From positions 1 through 5,892 of the forward strand of contig JBILVS010000156.1 of assembly GCA_044370335.1 (NCBI GenBank): a DNA stretch of 5,892 nucleotides. The letters run 5' to 3'. Made by a program: the position numbers and the translations under genes. The notes beneath the pieces were generated by a model. That model was given only the letters and a program-made list of their open reading frames with translations, did not search any database and was not told the DNA's origin. Shown here piece by piece: positions 1 to 5,414 of this stretch (positions are counted from its first letter, which is position 1; each line of letters opens with the position of its first letter). Source of the stretch: REEB509 sp044370335 (GTDB lineage Bacteria; Pseudomonadota; Alphaproteobacteria; Caulobacterales; Aquidulcibacteraceae).

Positions 1-261
1 AGACGAAGGCCCCTGGGGCGCTTTGTCCGCCGCGTCGTCCTCGTCCAGCGATCGGGCAAGCGCAAACTCCAGCGCCACGGCCTGGGCCTTTACCTCTTAC
101 ACAGCGCGGAAAAAAGCGTCCGCGTCTGGTTCAGCACGGCTTTCGCGATCAGCGCCGCCACCGCCAGGCGTAGGACTTGCCAATCATTGAAACGCGGGGC
201 CGAAGACAGGGGCGCGGTGTGAGCCGACCCCGAAGAGCGGTCGGATAAGGTGGGGTCGCTC
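1..261. other. No confident gene; possible partial or decayed coding sequence on the minus strand
   Basis: No complete gene with a convincing start can be placed here. On the minus strand, the frame aligned to bases 1-3 is open from base 96 to the left edge and reads as a natural acidic/helical peptide (EVKAQAVALEFALARSLDED and on), with mostly G/C third positions. It is closed upstream by TAA at 99-97. A GTG at 78-76 with AAGG eight bases before it could start a gene running off the window. Upstream, a different minus frame (about 180 to 100) also reads plausibly (FNDWQVLRLAVAALIAKAVL) but stops at 92-90, as if one gene had been frameshifted. The + strand is also open here but reads as Arg-rich, which is typical of a shadow. 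Lying directly downstream of the SDR gene on the same strand, it could be a next gene in that unit. Identity unknown. Confidence 0.3.
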
Positions 262-1104
262 TCAATGCGGCTCTTCGCCCCCCGACACGTTCATGCTTTC
301 CGCCGTGATGTAGCGGGCGTCCTCGGTGCAGAGCCATGCGACCGCGTTGGCGGTGTCTTCCGGCAGGCCGGGGCGGCGCAAGGGGATGCGGTTGGCCATC
401 GCCTTCAGGTAATCCTCCACGGTGGCCGCGCCGACGACCTTGGCGAAATACTCGTTCTGCCAGGCGCCCAGGCCCGTCGTGACATGGTTGGGGCAGACAT
501 TGTTGACCGTGATCCCATGGGGGCCCAGCTCCACCGCGGCCGAGCGCGCAAGGCCCACAAGCCCATGTTTGGAGGCGGTGTAGGCCTGGGCATGGGGGAA
601 GCCCGATTTCGCCGCCTGACTCGCGATATTGACGATGCGGCCGCCCTTCCCTGCCGCGATCATTCGTCGGGCGGCAGCCTGAAGCCCCAGGAAGCAGCCC
701 TTCAGGTTCACATCCAGCACCGCGTCCCAATCGGCTTCGGTCACTTCCAGAAGAGGCTTCATGATGTAGCCGATGCCGGCGTTGTTCACCCAGATGTCCA
801 AGGCGCCGAACGTTTTGAGGGCATGATCGGCGAGAGCGTCCACCTCCGCGGGGCTGCGCACGTCACAGGGCCAGGTCGTGACCTCCGCTCCCAGCGCCCG
901 GATCTCGGCGGCGATCTGCTCCATCTCCGAAAGCTCACCTACATGCTCGGCGGAGGTGGCCGCGTCCCGGGCGCGCCCAATGTCGGAGAGCACGATCTTG
1001 GCCCCCTCCGCCGCCAGCTTCTTGGCGATGGCTTCGCCTAAGCCTGCTTTGCGGCCCGAGCCCGTAATCACGGCGACCTTACCCTCAAGACGCTTGACGC
1101 TCAT
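262..1104 (-). CDS. Short-chain dehydrogenase/reductase (classical SDR, probably NAD-dependent)
   Basis: A 280-aa cytosolic oxidoreductase of the classical SDR family, which interconverts alcohols and ketones on small substrates. Seen: an N-terminal Rossmann fold with a Gly-rich loop at residues 14-23 (TGSGRKAGLG), NNAG at 107-110, and the full catalytic tetrad Asn133, Ser162, Tyr175 and Lys179 (YTASK). Asp41 at the end of the second strand is the position that usually favours NAD over NADP. The Gly-rich loop has five residues between TG and GLG instead of the usual three, and residues about 43-63 extend the loop after strand 2, which explains a length above the usual ~250. The ATG at 1104 is chosen because GGAGAGGG lies four bases before it (1116-1109 on the minus strand) and the protein starts right at the conserved LEGKVAVITG segment. 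It is transcribed divergently from the methyltransferase. Substrate not inferable. Confidence 0.95.
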   Translation of the reverse strand: MSVKRLEGKVAVITGSGRKAGLGEAIAKKLAAEGAKIVLSDIGRARDAATSAEHVGELSEMEQIAAEIRALGAEVTTWPCDVRSPAEVDALADHALKTFGALDIWVNNAGIGYIMKPLLEVTEADWDAVLDVNLKGCFLGLQAAARRMIAAGKGGRIVNIASQAAKSGFPHAQAYTASKHGLVGLARSAAVELGPHGITVNNVCPNHVTTGLGAWQNEYFAKVVGAATVEDYLKAMANRIPLRRPGLPEDTANAVAWLCTEDARYITAESMNVSGGEEPH

Positions 1105-1175
1105 GAAACCCTCTCCAAGTTGCCGCGTGACGTGGGGTCGCGTTTTGCGGCGTTAATCGCCTGTTGCATGACCCC

Positions 1176-1205
1176 AAGTGATAGACCAAGAGTTGATATA
1201 CCAAG
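1176..1205. repeat. Tandem direct repeat, 2 x 15 bp, candidate operator
   Basis: Bases 1176-1190 (AAGTGATAGACCAAG) and 1191-1205 (AGTTGATATACCAAG) are adjacent and match at 12 of 15 positions, with the shared core TGATA[G/T]ACCAAG. The second copy contains the near-palindrome TTGATATACCAA (1193-1204), where five of six base pairs match across the axis. A third CCAAG follows from neither side. The repeat sits in the divergent gap and overlaps the proposed -10 of the methyltransferase, which is where a repressor would bind. The regulator is not in this window. A chance repeat in an A/T-rich promoter remains possible. Confidence 0.5.
1194..1202 (+). promoter_or_regulatory. Candidate extended -10 promoter element for the methyltransferase
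   Basis: TGATATACC fits the extended -10 pattern TGnTATAnT except at the last bases. It lies 34 bases before the methyltransferase ATG, giving a plausible leader of about 25-30 bases. No clear TTGACA-like -35 is seen 16-18 bases upstream (the sequence there is CCAAGT), which is tolerated for extended -10 promoters. The same TTGATATAC occurs upstream of the DUF1330 gene. Confidence 0.35.
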
Positions 1206-1222
1206 TCCGGGCGATCAGCCCC

Positions 1223-1230
1223 GAGGAAGG
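1223..1230 (+). promoter_or_regulatory. Ribosome binding site of the methyltransferase
   Basis: GAGGAAGG lies six bases before ATG 1237. It decides the start: the frame stays open upstream to 1120, but an earlier start would place the coding sequence across the repeat and promoter region and has no such site. Confidence 0.7.
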
Positions 1231-1236
1231 CCTGTC

Positions 1237-2523
1237 ATGAACGCTCCCGTCAAGCCCGTCGGCATGCCGAAGAAGGCGGCCGCGTCGTCCCGCAAGCCCA
1301 CGCCGCGCTCTTATGAGGGCCCGCCGGATTACCGCGTCGTCGGCCGCCACGGCGTCTATCCGGAGACCACCCACGACGAGATCGCTCGCTTTAATTTCCT
1401 CGCCCACATGAACCGGCACCTTTCCACCCAGCTGATGCCGGGTGTGGCTCTGGCCTATGAAACCCGCGTGGAGCCGAGCTTCAAAAAGAAGAACGGCCGT
1501 TCCTTCAAGGACCGCCACGAGGTCCGCAAGGCGCTGTTGAACGAGCCGATGTTCCAGTGGTGGAGCGCCCTGCGCCGGGCGACGATGGAAACCCGCCAGC
1601 AGGCCGGCCGCTGGGTCACGCTGCGCCAGGCGGACGCGCTCAACGCTCGGGCCGCGGCCTTGGTTGATGACCAGCGCCTCAAGCTGAACCCAAAGACCAA
1701 GCTGCCGCGCTATGTCGAGGCCATCGACCACCACTGTATGCCGGGCAGCTATCACACCGAACTGACCGAGGGCGATGTCACCGGGGCGGCGAACTACGAT
1801 GTCGGGATTTTCGCGACCACGGGCGGGATGCTCGGCCTCTACAATGACGGCGGCGGCCAGGCGATCGCCAAGTGGATCAAGGAGGCCCTTCCGGCTCTGA
1901 AACCCAAGCGCATCTTGGATTTGGGCGCAGGTCTCGGCCACAACGTGCTGCCCATCGCCCAGGCCTTCCCCGAGGCCGAGATGGTGGCGGTGGACGTGGG
2001 GGCCCCCATGCTCCGCTACGGCGCGGCCCGGGCGAAATCGCTGGGGGTGGAGAACGTCACCTTCGTCCAAGGCGACGTGTCGGACCTCAGCCAATACCCT
2101 GACGAGAGCTTTGATCTCATCCACTCGTGCATGTTCCTGCACGAGACCTCGATGACCTCGATGCCGAAAATCTTCAAGGAAACCTACCGCTTGCTGAAGC
2201 CCGGCGGACTTGTCCTGCATGTCGAGCAGCCGCAGTATGATCAGAAAATGCCGCTGTTTGAGCAGGCGATGCGGGATTGGGACGCCTTTTACAACAACGA
2301 GCCCTTCTGGACGAAGATGCACGAGATCGACCTCGACCGATTCATGGTCGAAGCAGGCTTCCCCAAGGACAGCCTGATGCATGGCGGGGTGGCCGCGGTG
2401 GTGGACCCCAAGGTCTTCCCCGAAGCCGCAAAAGACACCAAGCAGGAAGACTACGGGCGCAAAGCCGCCTGGCATGTCGTCGGCGCGCGGAAACCCCCAA
2501 AAGCTAAGAAAGAAGCCGCCTGA
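1237..2523 (+). CDS. Class I SAM-dependent methyltransferase with long N-terminal region
   Basis: A 428-aa methyltransferase that transfers the methyl group of S-adenosylmethionine to an unknown acceptor. Seen: motif I ILDLGAGLGHN at 226-236, the acidic residue Asp253 in VAVDVG that usually binds the SAM ribose, GD at 279-280 near the adenine site, SFDLIHSCMFLHET at 291-304 and RLLKPGGLVL at 318-327; this is the order of a Methyltransf_11/25-type Rossmann domain. Residues 1-28 are Pro/Lys/Ala-rich and probably disordered. About 30-220 form an extra region with aromatic and His-rich stretches (QWW at 107-109, DHHC at 164-167) that I do not recognise; it may bind substrate or mediate dimerisation. 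The C-terminal tail is Lys-rich. There is no signal peptide or membrane segment, so it is cytosolic. The next gene overlaps its stop by one base. The family is too broad to name an acceptor; a small molecule or lipid is more likely than protein or RNA. Confidence 0.9.
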   Translation: MNAPVKPVGMPKKAAASSRKPTPRSYEGPPDYRVVGRHGVYPETTHDEIARFNFLAHMNRHLSTQLMPGVALAYETRVEPSFKKKNGRSFKDRHEVRKALLNEPMFQWWSALRRATMETRQQAGRWVTLRQADALNARAAALVDDQRLKLNPKTKLPRYVEAIDHHCMPGSYHTELTEGDVTGAANYDVGIFATTGGMLGLYNDGGGQAIAKWIKEALPALKPKRILDLGAGLGHNVLPIAQAFPEAEMVAVDVGAPMLRYGAARAKSLGVENVTFVQGDVSDLSQYPDESFDLIHSCMFLHETSMTSMPKIFKETYRLLKPGGLVLHVEQPQYDQKMPLFEQAMRDWDAFYNNEPFWTKMHEIDLDRFMVEAGFPKDSLMHGGVAAVVDPKVFPEAAKDTKQEDYGRKAAWHVVGARKPPKAKKEAA

Positions 2524-2879
2524 TGGCCGGCCTCGACCCCCTCGCCCTTGCCGGAGCGAAAGCCAAGGGCAAGCGCCCGTTCTTCCTCGACAGCGCCGAC
2601 GACGAGCGGCTGTTGAACATCCTGCTCGTGGTCGTCCAGGAACTCGCCGTCACCCGCGAGCGGATGGACACGATCGAGCGGCTTTTGGGGCAGAAGGGCG
2701 TGCTGACGGCGGCCGACATCGAAGGCTTTGCGCCGACCAAGACCGAGGCTGACGCCCGCGGCGCCTGGACCCAGGAGTATGTCGCCCGGGTATTCCGCAT
2801 CCTGCAGCAGGACAAGGAATCGCTTCAAGCGGACGAGGACAGCTCTGAGGCTGTAGCGGACGAGCTGGCGAAGGCCTGA
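2523..2879 (+). CDS. Conserved-looking hypothetical helical protein, coupled to the methyltransferase
   Basis: 118 aa, family not recognised. Its ATG shares the final A of the methyltransferase TGA (TGATG), so translation is almost certainly coupled; no strong Shine-Dalgarno sequence is present (only the A/G-rich AAGAAAGAAG upstream). The sequence is soluble and predicted by eye to be mostly helical: a basic linker at 12-18, an amphipathic helix around 25-57 (ADDERLLNILLVVVQELAVT onward, with heptad-like Leu/Val and an Arg/Glu-rich continuation), a short acidic loop, a second helix around 80-100 (WTQEYVARVFRILQQD), and an acidic tail. No Cys or His clusters and no catalytic motif are seen. 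The strict coupling suggests a small subunit, chaperone or dimerisation partner of the methyltransferase; this is inference only. Confidence 0.8.
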   Translation: MAGLDPLALAGAKAKGKRPFFLDSADDERLLNILLVVVQELAVTRERMDTIERLLGQKGVLTAADIEGFAPTKTEADARGAWTQEYVARVFRILQQDKESLQADEDSSEAVADELAKA

Positions 2880-2915
2880 GGGGCGGCGCCCCCATCTCCG
2901 GGGTGGGCGAAGCCC
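2880..2915. terminator. Possible bidirectional terminator hairpins in the convergent gap
   Basis: The 53-base gap between the convergent stops at 2879 and 2933 contains overlapping GC-rich inverted repeats: GGGGC/GCCCC with a 3-base loop at 2880-2892, CCCC/GGGG at 2890-2903, and GGGC-GAA-GCCC at 2905-2915. No T tract follows on either strand, so these are not textbook intrinsic terminators, but the location is right for separating the two convergent transcripts. Confidence 0.35.
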
Positions 2916-2932
2916 GAGCCCAGGGAATTCCA

Positions 2933-3373
2933 TCACCCCTGCCGGTTTTCCATGCCGAGATAAAAGCTCGGGTCATGCTCCCCCGTCACCGCGCCGGGCA
3001 CGTCCTCGCACAACCGCACCCAGTCGATGCGGCTTTCTATGCCGTATTGGTTGGCCGGAGGCGTCGCCTCGGGGCTGTCGAGGGATCCGATGGTCACATA
3101 AAGCCGCGCCTTGGGGTCATTGTAGGCAAAAGTCAGGGGCGTGCCGCAGGCGGGGCAAAATCCGCGCGTGGCGAGGTTCGATGATTCAAAGTAGCGCGGC
3201 TCGCCCTTCGTCCATTTGATCTTGTCCTTCGGCGCCCCCACGAGCGCTGCGAACAGGCCTCCCGTCGCCCGCTGACACATCCGGCAATGGCAGACATGGG
3301 CTGAATCCAGATCCGCCCGCAGCGCATAGCGCACCGCGCCGCACTGGCAGCCACCGGTGAGCGTCGCCGTCAT
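2933..3373 (-). CDS. GFA/CENP-V family zinc protein (glutathione-dependent formaldehyde-activating enzyme-like)
   Basis: 146 aa. All seven conserved zinc cysteines of the GFA family are present in order: Cys9-x-Cys11 (GGCQCGAVRY), Cys28-x-Cys30-xx-Cys33 (CHCRMCQRATG) and Cys73-xx-Cys76 (CPACGTPL), followed by the usual strand-rich half with the IDW motif near 115-118. The name comes from Paracoccus Gfa, once proposed to speed addition of glutathione to formaldehyde; most family members have no proven reaction and some act on other glutathione adducts or electrophiles. Its length is normal for the family. It is the last gene of the minus-strand operon; its ATG overlaps the lipoprotein TGA (ATGA) and no separate Shine-Dalgarno sequence is visible, so it depends on coupling. 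A role in detoxifying a reactive product of the neighbouring oxidoreductases is inference. Confidence 0.93.
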   Translation of the reverse strand: MTATLTGGCQCGAVRYALRADLDSAHVCHCRMCQRATGGLFAALVGAPKDKIKWTKGEPRYFESSNLATRGFCPACGTPLTFAYNDPKARLYVTIGSLDSPEATPPANQYGIESRIDWVRLCEDVPGAVTGEHDPSFYLGMENRQG

Positions 3374-4161
3374 TCAGGGGCCGCGATCTGAAACAGCGAC
3401 ACAGGCATCTCCTCGTTTAGCCTAAAGCGCTGCCAGAACAGCTCGTTCTGCTTAACGCCGTTATAGAACAATCGGATGCGTCCTGGCTGCACCCAGGGGC
3501 TGCCCGGCAGGGTGTAGAAGTCGGAATAGAGCCGCTCATGCCAACCCCGGGGCGTGGCGAAGCCCACGCGCAGGACCCGGTAGGTGTCCTGGGCGATGGC
3601 GAACTGGGTATGGCCGCCTGAAGGATCGATGACGTCGACCACGTAAACGGGGCGCCCATCGACGAGATCATCAGGGAGCCGCGCTTGGGTGTAGCCTTCA
3701 TCCAGCGCAAAGCGAATGACCCCAAAGCCGAAATTCTCGCTCCACTGGCGGTCGGCCTCCGAAGGCGGCTGGGGGCCTGCGGCGGTGTAGCTGCGCTCCC
3801 CGTCAAAGGCCAACAGGATCGCAGTCTCGCCGTTCCGCGAGGACTGGATGCGGACCATGCCGTCTGCGGCGTGGGCGTCGGTCTTTGTGTCGGGATAGAC
3901 CCGCCACATTTCGTACCGCTCATGCCGCTCGATCACTCCGCCTTCGCGGTAGAAGACGGCCTCTCCCGACAAATGCAGCGTTTCGGGATGCACCCAAGCC
4001 TCGCCACCCGCCGCCTCATGAGCCCGGGCGATGATGGCGGCGGCGCTGAGTTCGGGATTGGTCGGAAGAGACGCCGCCGCGGCTTCTGGGCGGAGCAAAG
4101 GTTGGGCGGTCGCGCAGCCCGGCAGGGCGACCAGCGCCAAAGCCAAAATCAGCGGTCTCAT
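3370..4161 (-). CDS. Predicted lipoprotein of unknown function
   Basis: 263 aa. The N-terminus is a lipoprotein signal: Arg2, a hydrophobic stretch at 4-13, then LPGC with Cys16 as the lipidated residue (Pro at -2 is slightly unusual). The mature protein would be anchored in the periplasm, probably at the outer membrane since no Asp follows the Cys. The body is Trp/Tyr-rich and looks beta-rich: a short helix at about 36-51 (AAAIIARAHEAAGG), then alternating strands such as HLSGEAVFYREGG, YEMWRVYPD and TAILLAFDGERSYTAA, ending with WQRFRLNEEMPVSLFQIAAP. This resembles the half-barrel of LolA/LppX-like lipid carriers, but I cannot confirm homology. The frame is open further upstream to 4272, but ATG 4161 is chosen because GGAGG lies four bases before it (4170-4166), it overlaps the DUF1330 stop as ATGA, and it begins the signal peptide. 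Confidence 0.85.
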   Translation of the reverse strand: MRPLILALALVALPGCATAQPLLRPEAAAASLPTNPELSAAAIIARAHEAAGGEAWVHPETLHLSGEAVFYREGGVIERHERYEMWRVYPDTKTDAHAADGMVRIQSSRNGETAILLAFDGERSYTAAGPQPPSEADRQWSENFGFGVIRFALDEGYTQARLPDDLVDGRPVYVVDVIDPSGGHTQFAIAQDTYRVLRVGFATPRGWHERLYSDFYTLPGSPWVQPGRIRLFYNGVKQNELFWQRFRLNEEMPVSLFQIAAPE

Positions 4162-4451
4162 GGGGCCTCCAGGATCATCACGTTCATGTCGGCGAGCGGG
4201 GCCCGGGCGGCCCTCAGCGCCTGATAGGCCTCGCTCGCCCAGAAGGCCTGGATGGCGGCGCGGTCGGGCCATTCCGAAATCACTGCCGACATCCCGCTGG
4301 GAAGGCCGCCCTCCAACACAGCGGCGACAGGCCCCCGCGCCAGATAGCGCCCGCCGAACTGGGCGATCAGCGCCCCCGTGGGCTTGCCGTAAGCCTCGAG
4401 GAACGCCGGGCGGTCATGCACGGTCCCGAACACGATCATGTAAGCGGCCAT
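4158..4451 (-). CDS. DUF1330 domain protein
   Basis: 97 aa, a dimeric alpha+beta (ferredoxin-like) protein of the DUF1330 family. Family features seen: the opening strand MAAYMIVFGTVHDRPAFLEAY, the GGRYLARG segment at about 34-41, the SAVISEWPDRAAIQAFWAS strand-helix unit at about 54-72 and SEAYQALRAARAPLAD. The length is the family norm. No general function is established; members are often found in catabolic clusters. It is the first gene of the minus-strand operon with the lipoprotein and GFA genes. The frame is open upstream to 4697 but that would overlap the VOC gene; ATG 4451 has AAGGAG seven bases ahead of it and begins at the conserved first strand. Confidence 0.92.
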   Translation of the reverse strand: MAAYMIVFGTVHDRPAFLEAYGKPTGALIAQFGGRYLARGPVAAVLEGGLPSGMSAVISEWPDRAAIQAFWASEAYQALRAARAPLADMNVMILEAP

Positions 4452-4458
4452 CGCCCTT

Positions 4459-4464
4459 CTCCTT
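4459..4464 (-). promoter_or_regulatory. Ribosome binding site of the DUF1330 gene
   Basis: AAGGAG on the minus strand, seven bases before ATG 4451. It fixes the start inside a frame that is open much further upstream. Confidence 0.7.
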
Positions 4465-4492
4465 GACCCGCTCACCGTGGCCCGTCCAAAAG

Positions 4493-4501
4493 AGTATATC
4501 A
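4493..4501 (-). promoter_or_regulatory. Candidate extended -10 promoter element for the DUF1330 operon
   Basis: On the minus strand TGATATACT matches TGnTATAAT at all but one base of the hexamer. It lies about 41 bases before ATG 4451, which allows a leader of about 35 bases. No -35 resembling TTGACA is seen 17 bases upstream. The same TTGATATAC precedes the methyltransferase at a similar distance. Confidence 0.4.
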
Positions 4502-4504
4502 AGT

Positions 4505-4511
4505 GAAGGAG
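4505..4511 (+). promoter_or_regulatory. Ribosome binding site of the VOC gene, favouring GTG 4521
   Basis: GAAGGAG ends nine bases before GTG 4521. The alternative in-frame GTG at 4503 overlaps this site and has no Shine-Dalgarno sequence of its own, so 4521 is preferred. Confidence 0.65.
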
Positions 4512-4520
4512 CATCGCCCC

Positions 4521-5414
4521 GTGCGCCTCTTGCGGTCCGCCACCCTCAGCGTCGCCGATGCGGAGCGCTCGGAAGCGCTTTATCGGGATTATCTGGCTTA
4601 TGAGACGGTCGATGAAGGCGTTGTGAGCCCGGCTTTGGCCGCCGCCTGGGGCGCCGAAGGGGCGGCCGGCGCACGGTTTGTGACGATGCGGCCGCAAAGT
4701 GGTCGGCCGGTTTTCCTACGCTTTGTCGAACAGCCCCCGCACCCCGATTACCGGCCCTTGCGCAGCTATGGCTGGGCGGCGGTGGAAATCTGCGTCCAAG
4801 ACACGCTTTCGGTGAATGCGCGGATGGAGCAGAGCCCCTTCACCATCATCGGGCCACCGAAACAGCTTGATGGGCTGCCGGCGATTTTTCCGATGCAGGT
4901 CCAAGGCCCGGACGGGGAGATCGTCTATCTGACCCAGATCCGCGACGATCTGCCGATGTATGATCTGCCCCGGGCGGAGAGCCCGATCGATTGCCTGTTC
5001 ATTCTGGTGCTGGCGTGTTCGGACCTGAAAGGCGCGCTCAACTGGGCGCAGGAAATCCTTGGCTTGAGCTTCGGCCGCGAGATGGCGATCCAATACACCA
5101 TGCTCGCCAAGGCTTTCGGAAAGCCGTTGGAGACCAAGTACACCCTCGCCACCCTCACCCATGAGCGGGACGTGTTCTTTGAGTTCGACCAGTATCCCCC
5201 CGCGACCGTCCCGCGGCCCTGCCATGCGGGGCTGTTGCCGCCCGGGGTTGCGGCGGGGGGGATCACCCTGCCCGACTTTGACGCGAGCCTTGACCGGGTG
5301 TCGTCCTGGCTGATCGCCCCACCACAGGCCTTTGACGGCCCTGTTTACGAGGGAAAACGGATGGCCGCCTTGCGGGGGCCGGACGGGACGCTGTTTGAGA
5401 TCACCGAAGCATGA
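4521..5414 (+). CDS. Two-module VOC (glyoxalase/bleomycin-resistance/dioxygenase fold) protein
   Basis: 297 aa from GTG 4521. Two beta-alpha-beta-beta-beta modules are visible: the first opens LRSATLSVADAERSEALYRD and ends near 135 with QGPDGEIVYLTQI; the second opens IDCLFILVLACSDLKGALNW and ends with RGPDGTLFEITEA at the C-terminus. The GPDG-x-[ILV]-[FVY]-E/L closing motif in both halves is typical of VOC proteins. The usual first-strand metal-binding His is absent in both halves (Ala/Thr and Ile/Leu instead), while the closing Glu is present in both, so a classical glyoxalase I or extradiol site is not evident. It may use another ligand set or be a metal-free isomerase or binding protein. 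It is cytosolic, with no signal peptide. It is first in a plus-strand operon; its TGA overlaps the next ATG (ATGA), suggesting that it acts in the same pathway as the NADP-dependent oxidoreductase. Confidence 0.85.
   Translation: MRLLRSATLSVADAERSEALYRDYLAYETVDEGVVSPALAAAWGAEGAAGARFVTMRPQSGRPVFLRFVEQPPHPDYRPLRSYGWAAVEICVQDTLSVNARMEQSPFTIIGPPKQLDGLPAIFPMQVQGPDGEIVYLTQIRDDLPMYDLPRAESPIDCLFILVLACSDLKGALNWAQEILGLSFGREMAIQYTMLAKAFGKPLETKYTLATLTHERDVFFEFDQYPPATVPRPCHAGLLPPGVAAGGITLPDFDASLDRVSSWLIAPPQAFDGPVYEGKRMAALRGPDGTLFEITEA

Larger units (their letters stand above)
1105..1236. promoter_or_regulatory. Divergent intergenic promoter region between SDR and methyltransferase genes
   Basis: These 132 bases separate the two divergent start codons and must hold both promoters. 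The centre (about 1153-1206) is clearly more A/T-rich than its surroundings and carries a tandem 15-bp repeat (1176-1205). The methyltransferase side has a candidate extended -10 box at 1194-1202. For the SDR no good -35/-10 pair is visible by eye; its leader would be up to about 90 bases. The arrangement suggests that one regulator could control both genes, which is inference. Confidence 0.6.
4452..4520. promoter_or_regulatory. Second divergent promoter region (DUF1330 operon / VOC operon)
   Basis: Sixty-nine bases separate the DUF1330 ATG from the VOC GTG. The region includes both Shine-Dalgarno sites (4459-4464 minus, 4505-4511 plus) and an A/T-rich centre at 4488-4502. The 9-mer GTATATCAA (4494-4502; TTGATATAC on the minus strand) is identical to one in the first divergent region. 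With so little space the two promoters must overlap or face each other closely, so the two operons are probably co-regulated; this is inference. Confidence 0.55.

Noticed and set aside
224..244. CCGACC/GGTCGG inverted repeat as a terminator of the SDR gene
   Set aside because: The stem is only six pairs with a nine-base loop and there is no T tract after it on the minus strand; too weak to annotate as a terminator.
149..730. Minus-strand open frame overlapping the SDR
   Set aside because: It is a shifted frame of the SDR gene, Pro/Arg/Gly-rich, with no recognisable family features.
250..1041. Long open frame on the + strand opposite the SDR gene
   Set aside because: It reads as Arg/His/Gly-rich non-protein-like sequence and is fully antisense to an SDR with intact catalytic motifs; high GC keeps antisense frames open.
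1120..1236. Upstream extension of the methyltransferase to ATG 1120
   Set aside because: It would cover the promoter region and tandem repeat, overlaps the SDR leader, and lacks a ribosome binding site, whereas ATG 1237 has GAGGAAGG.
1153..2475. 440-aa open frame antisense to the methyltransferase
   Set aside because: The opposite strand holds the SAM-binding motifs in order with a good ribosome binding site; the antisense product is His/Arg/Gly-rich and has no motif.
4162..4272. 37-residue N-terminal extension of the lipoprotein
   Set aside because: The extension lies in another frame of the DUF1330 gene and would bury the clear signal peptide that starts at 4161.
4452..4697. N-terminal extension of the DUF1330 protein
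   Set aside because: It would overlap the VOC gene antisense; the conserved domain and ribosome binding site both place the start at 4451.
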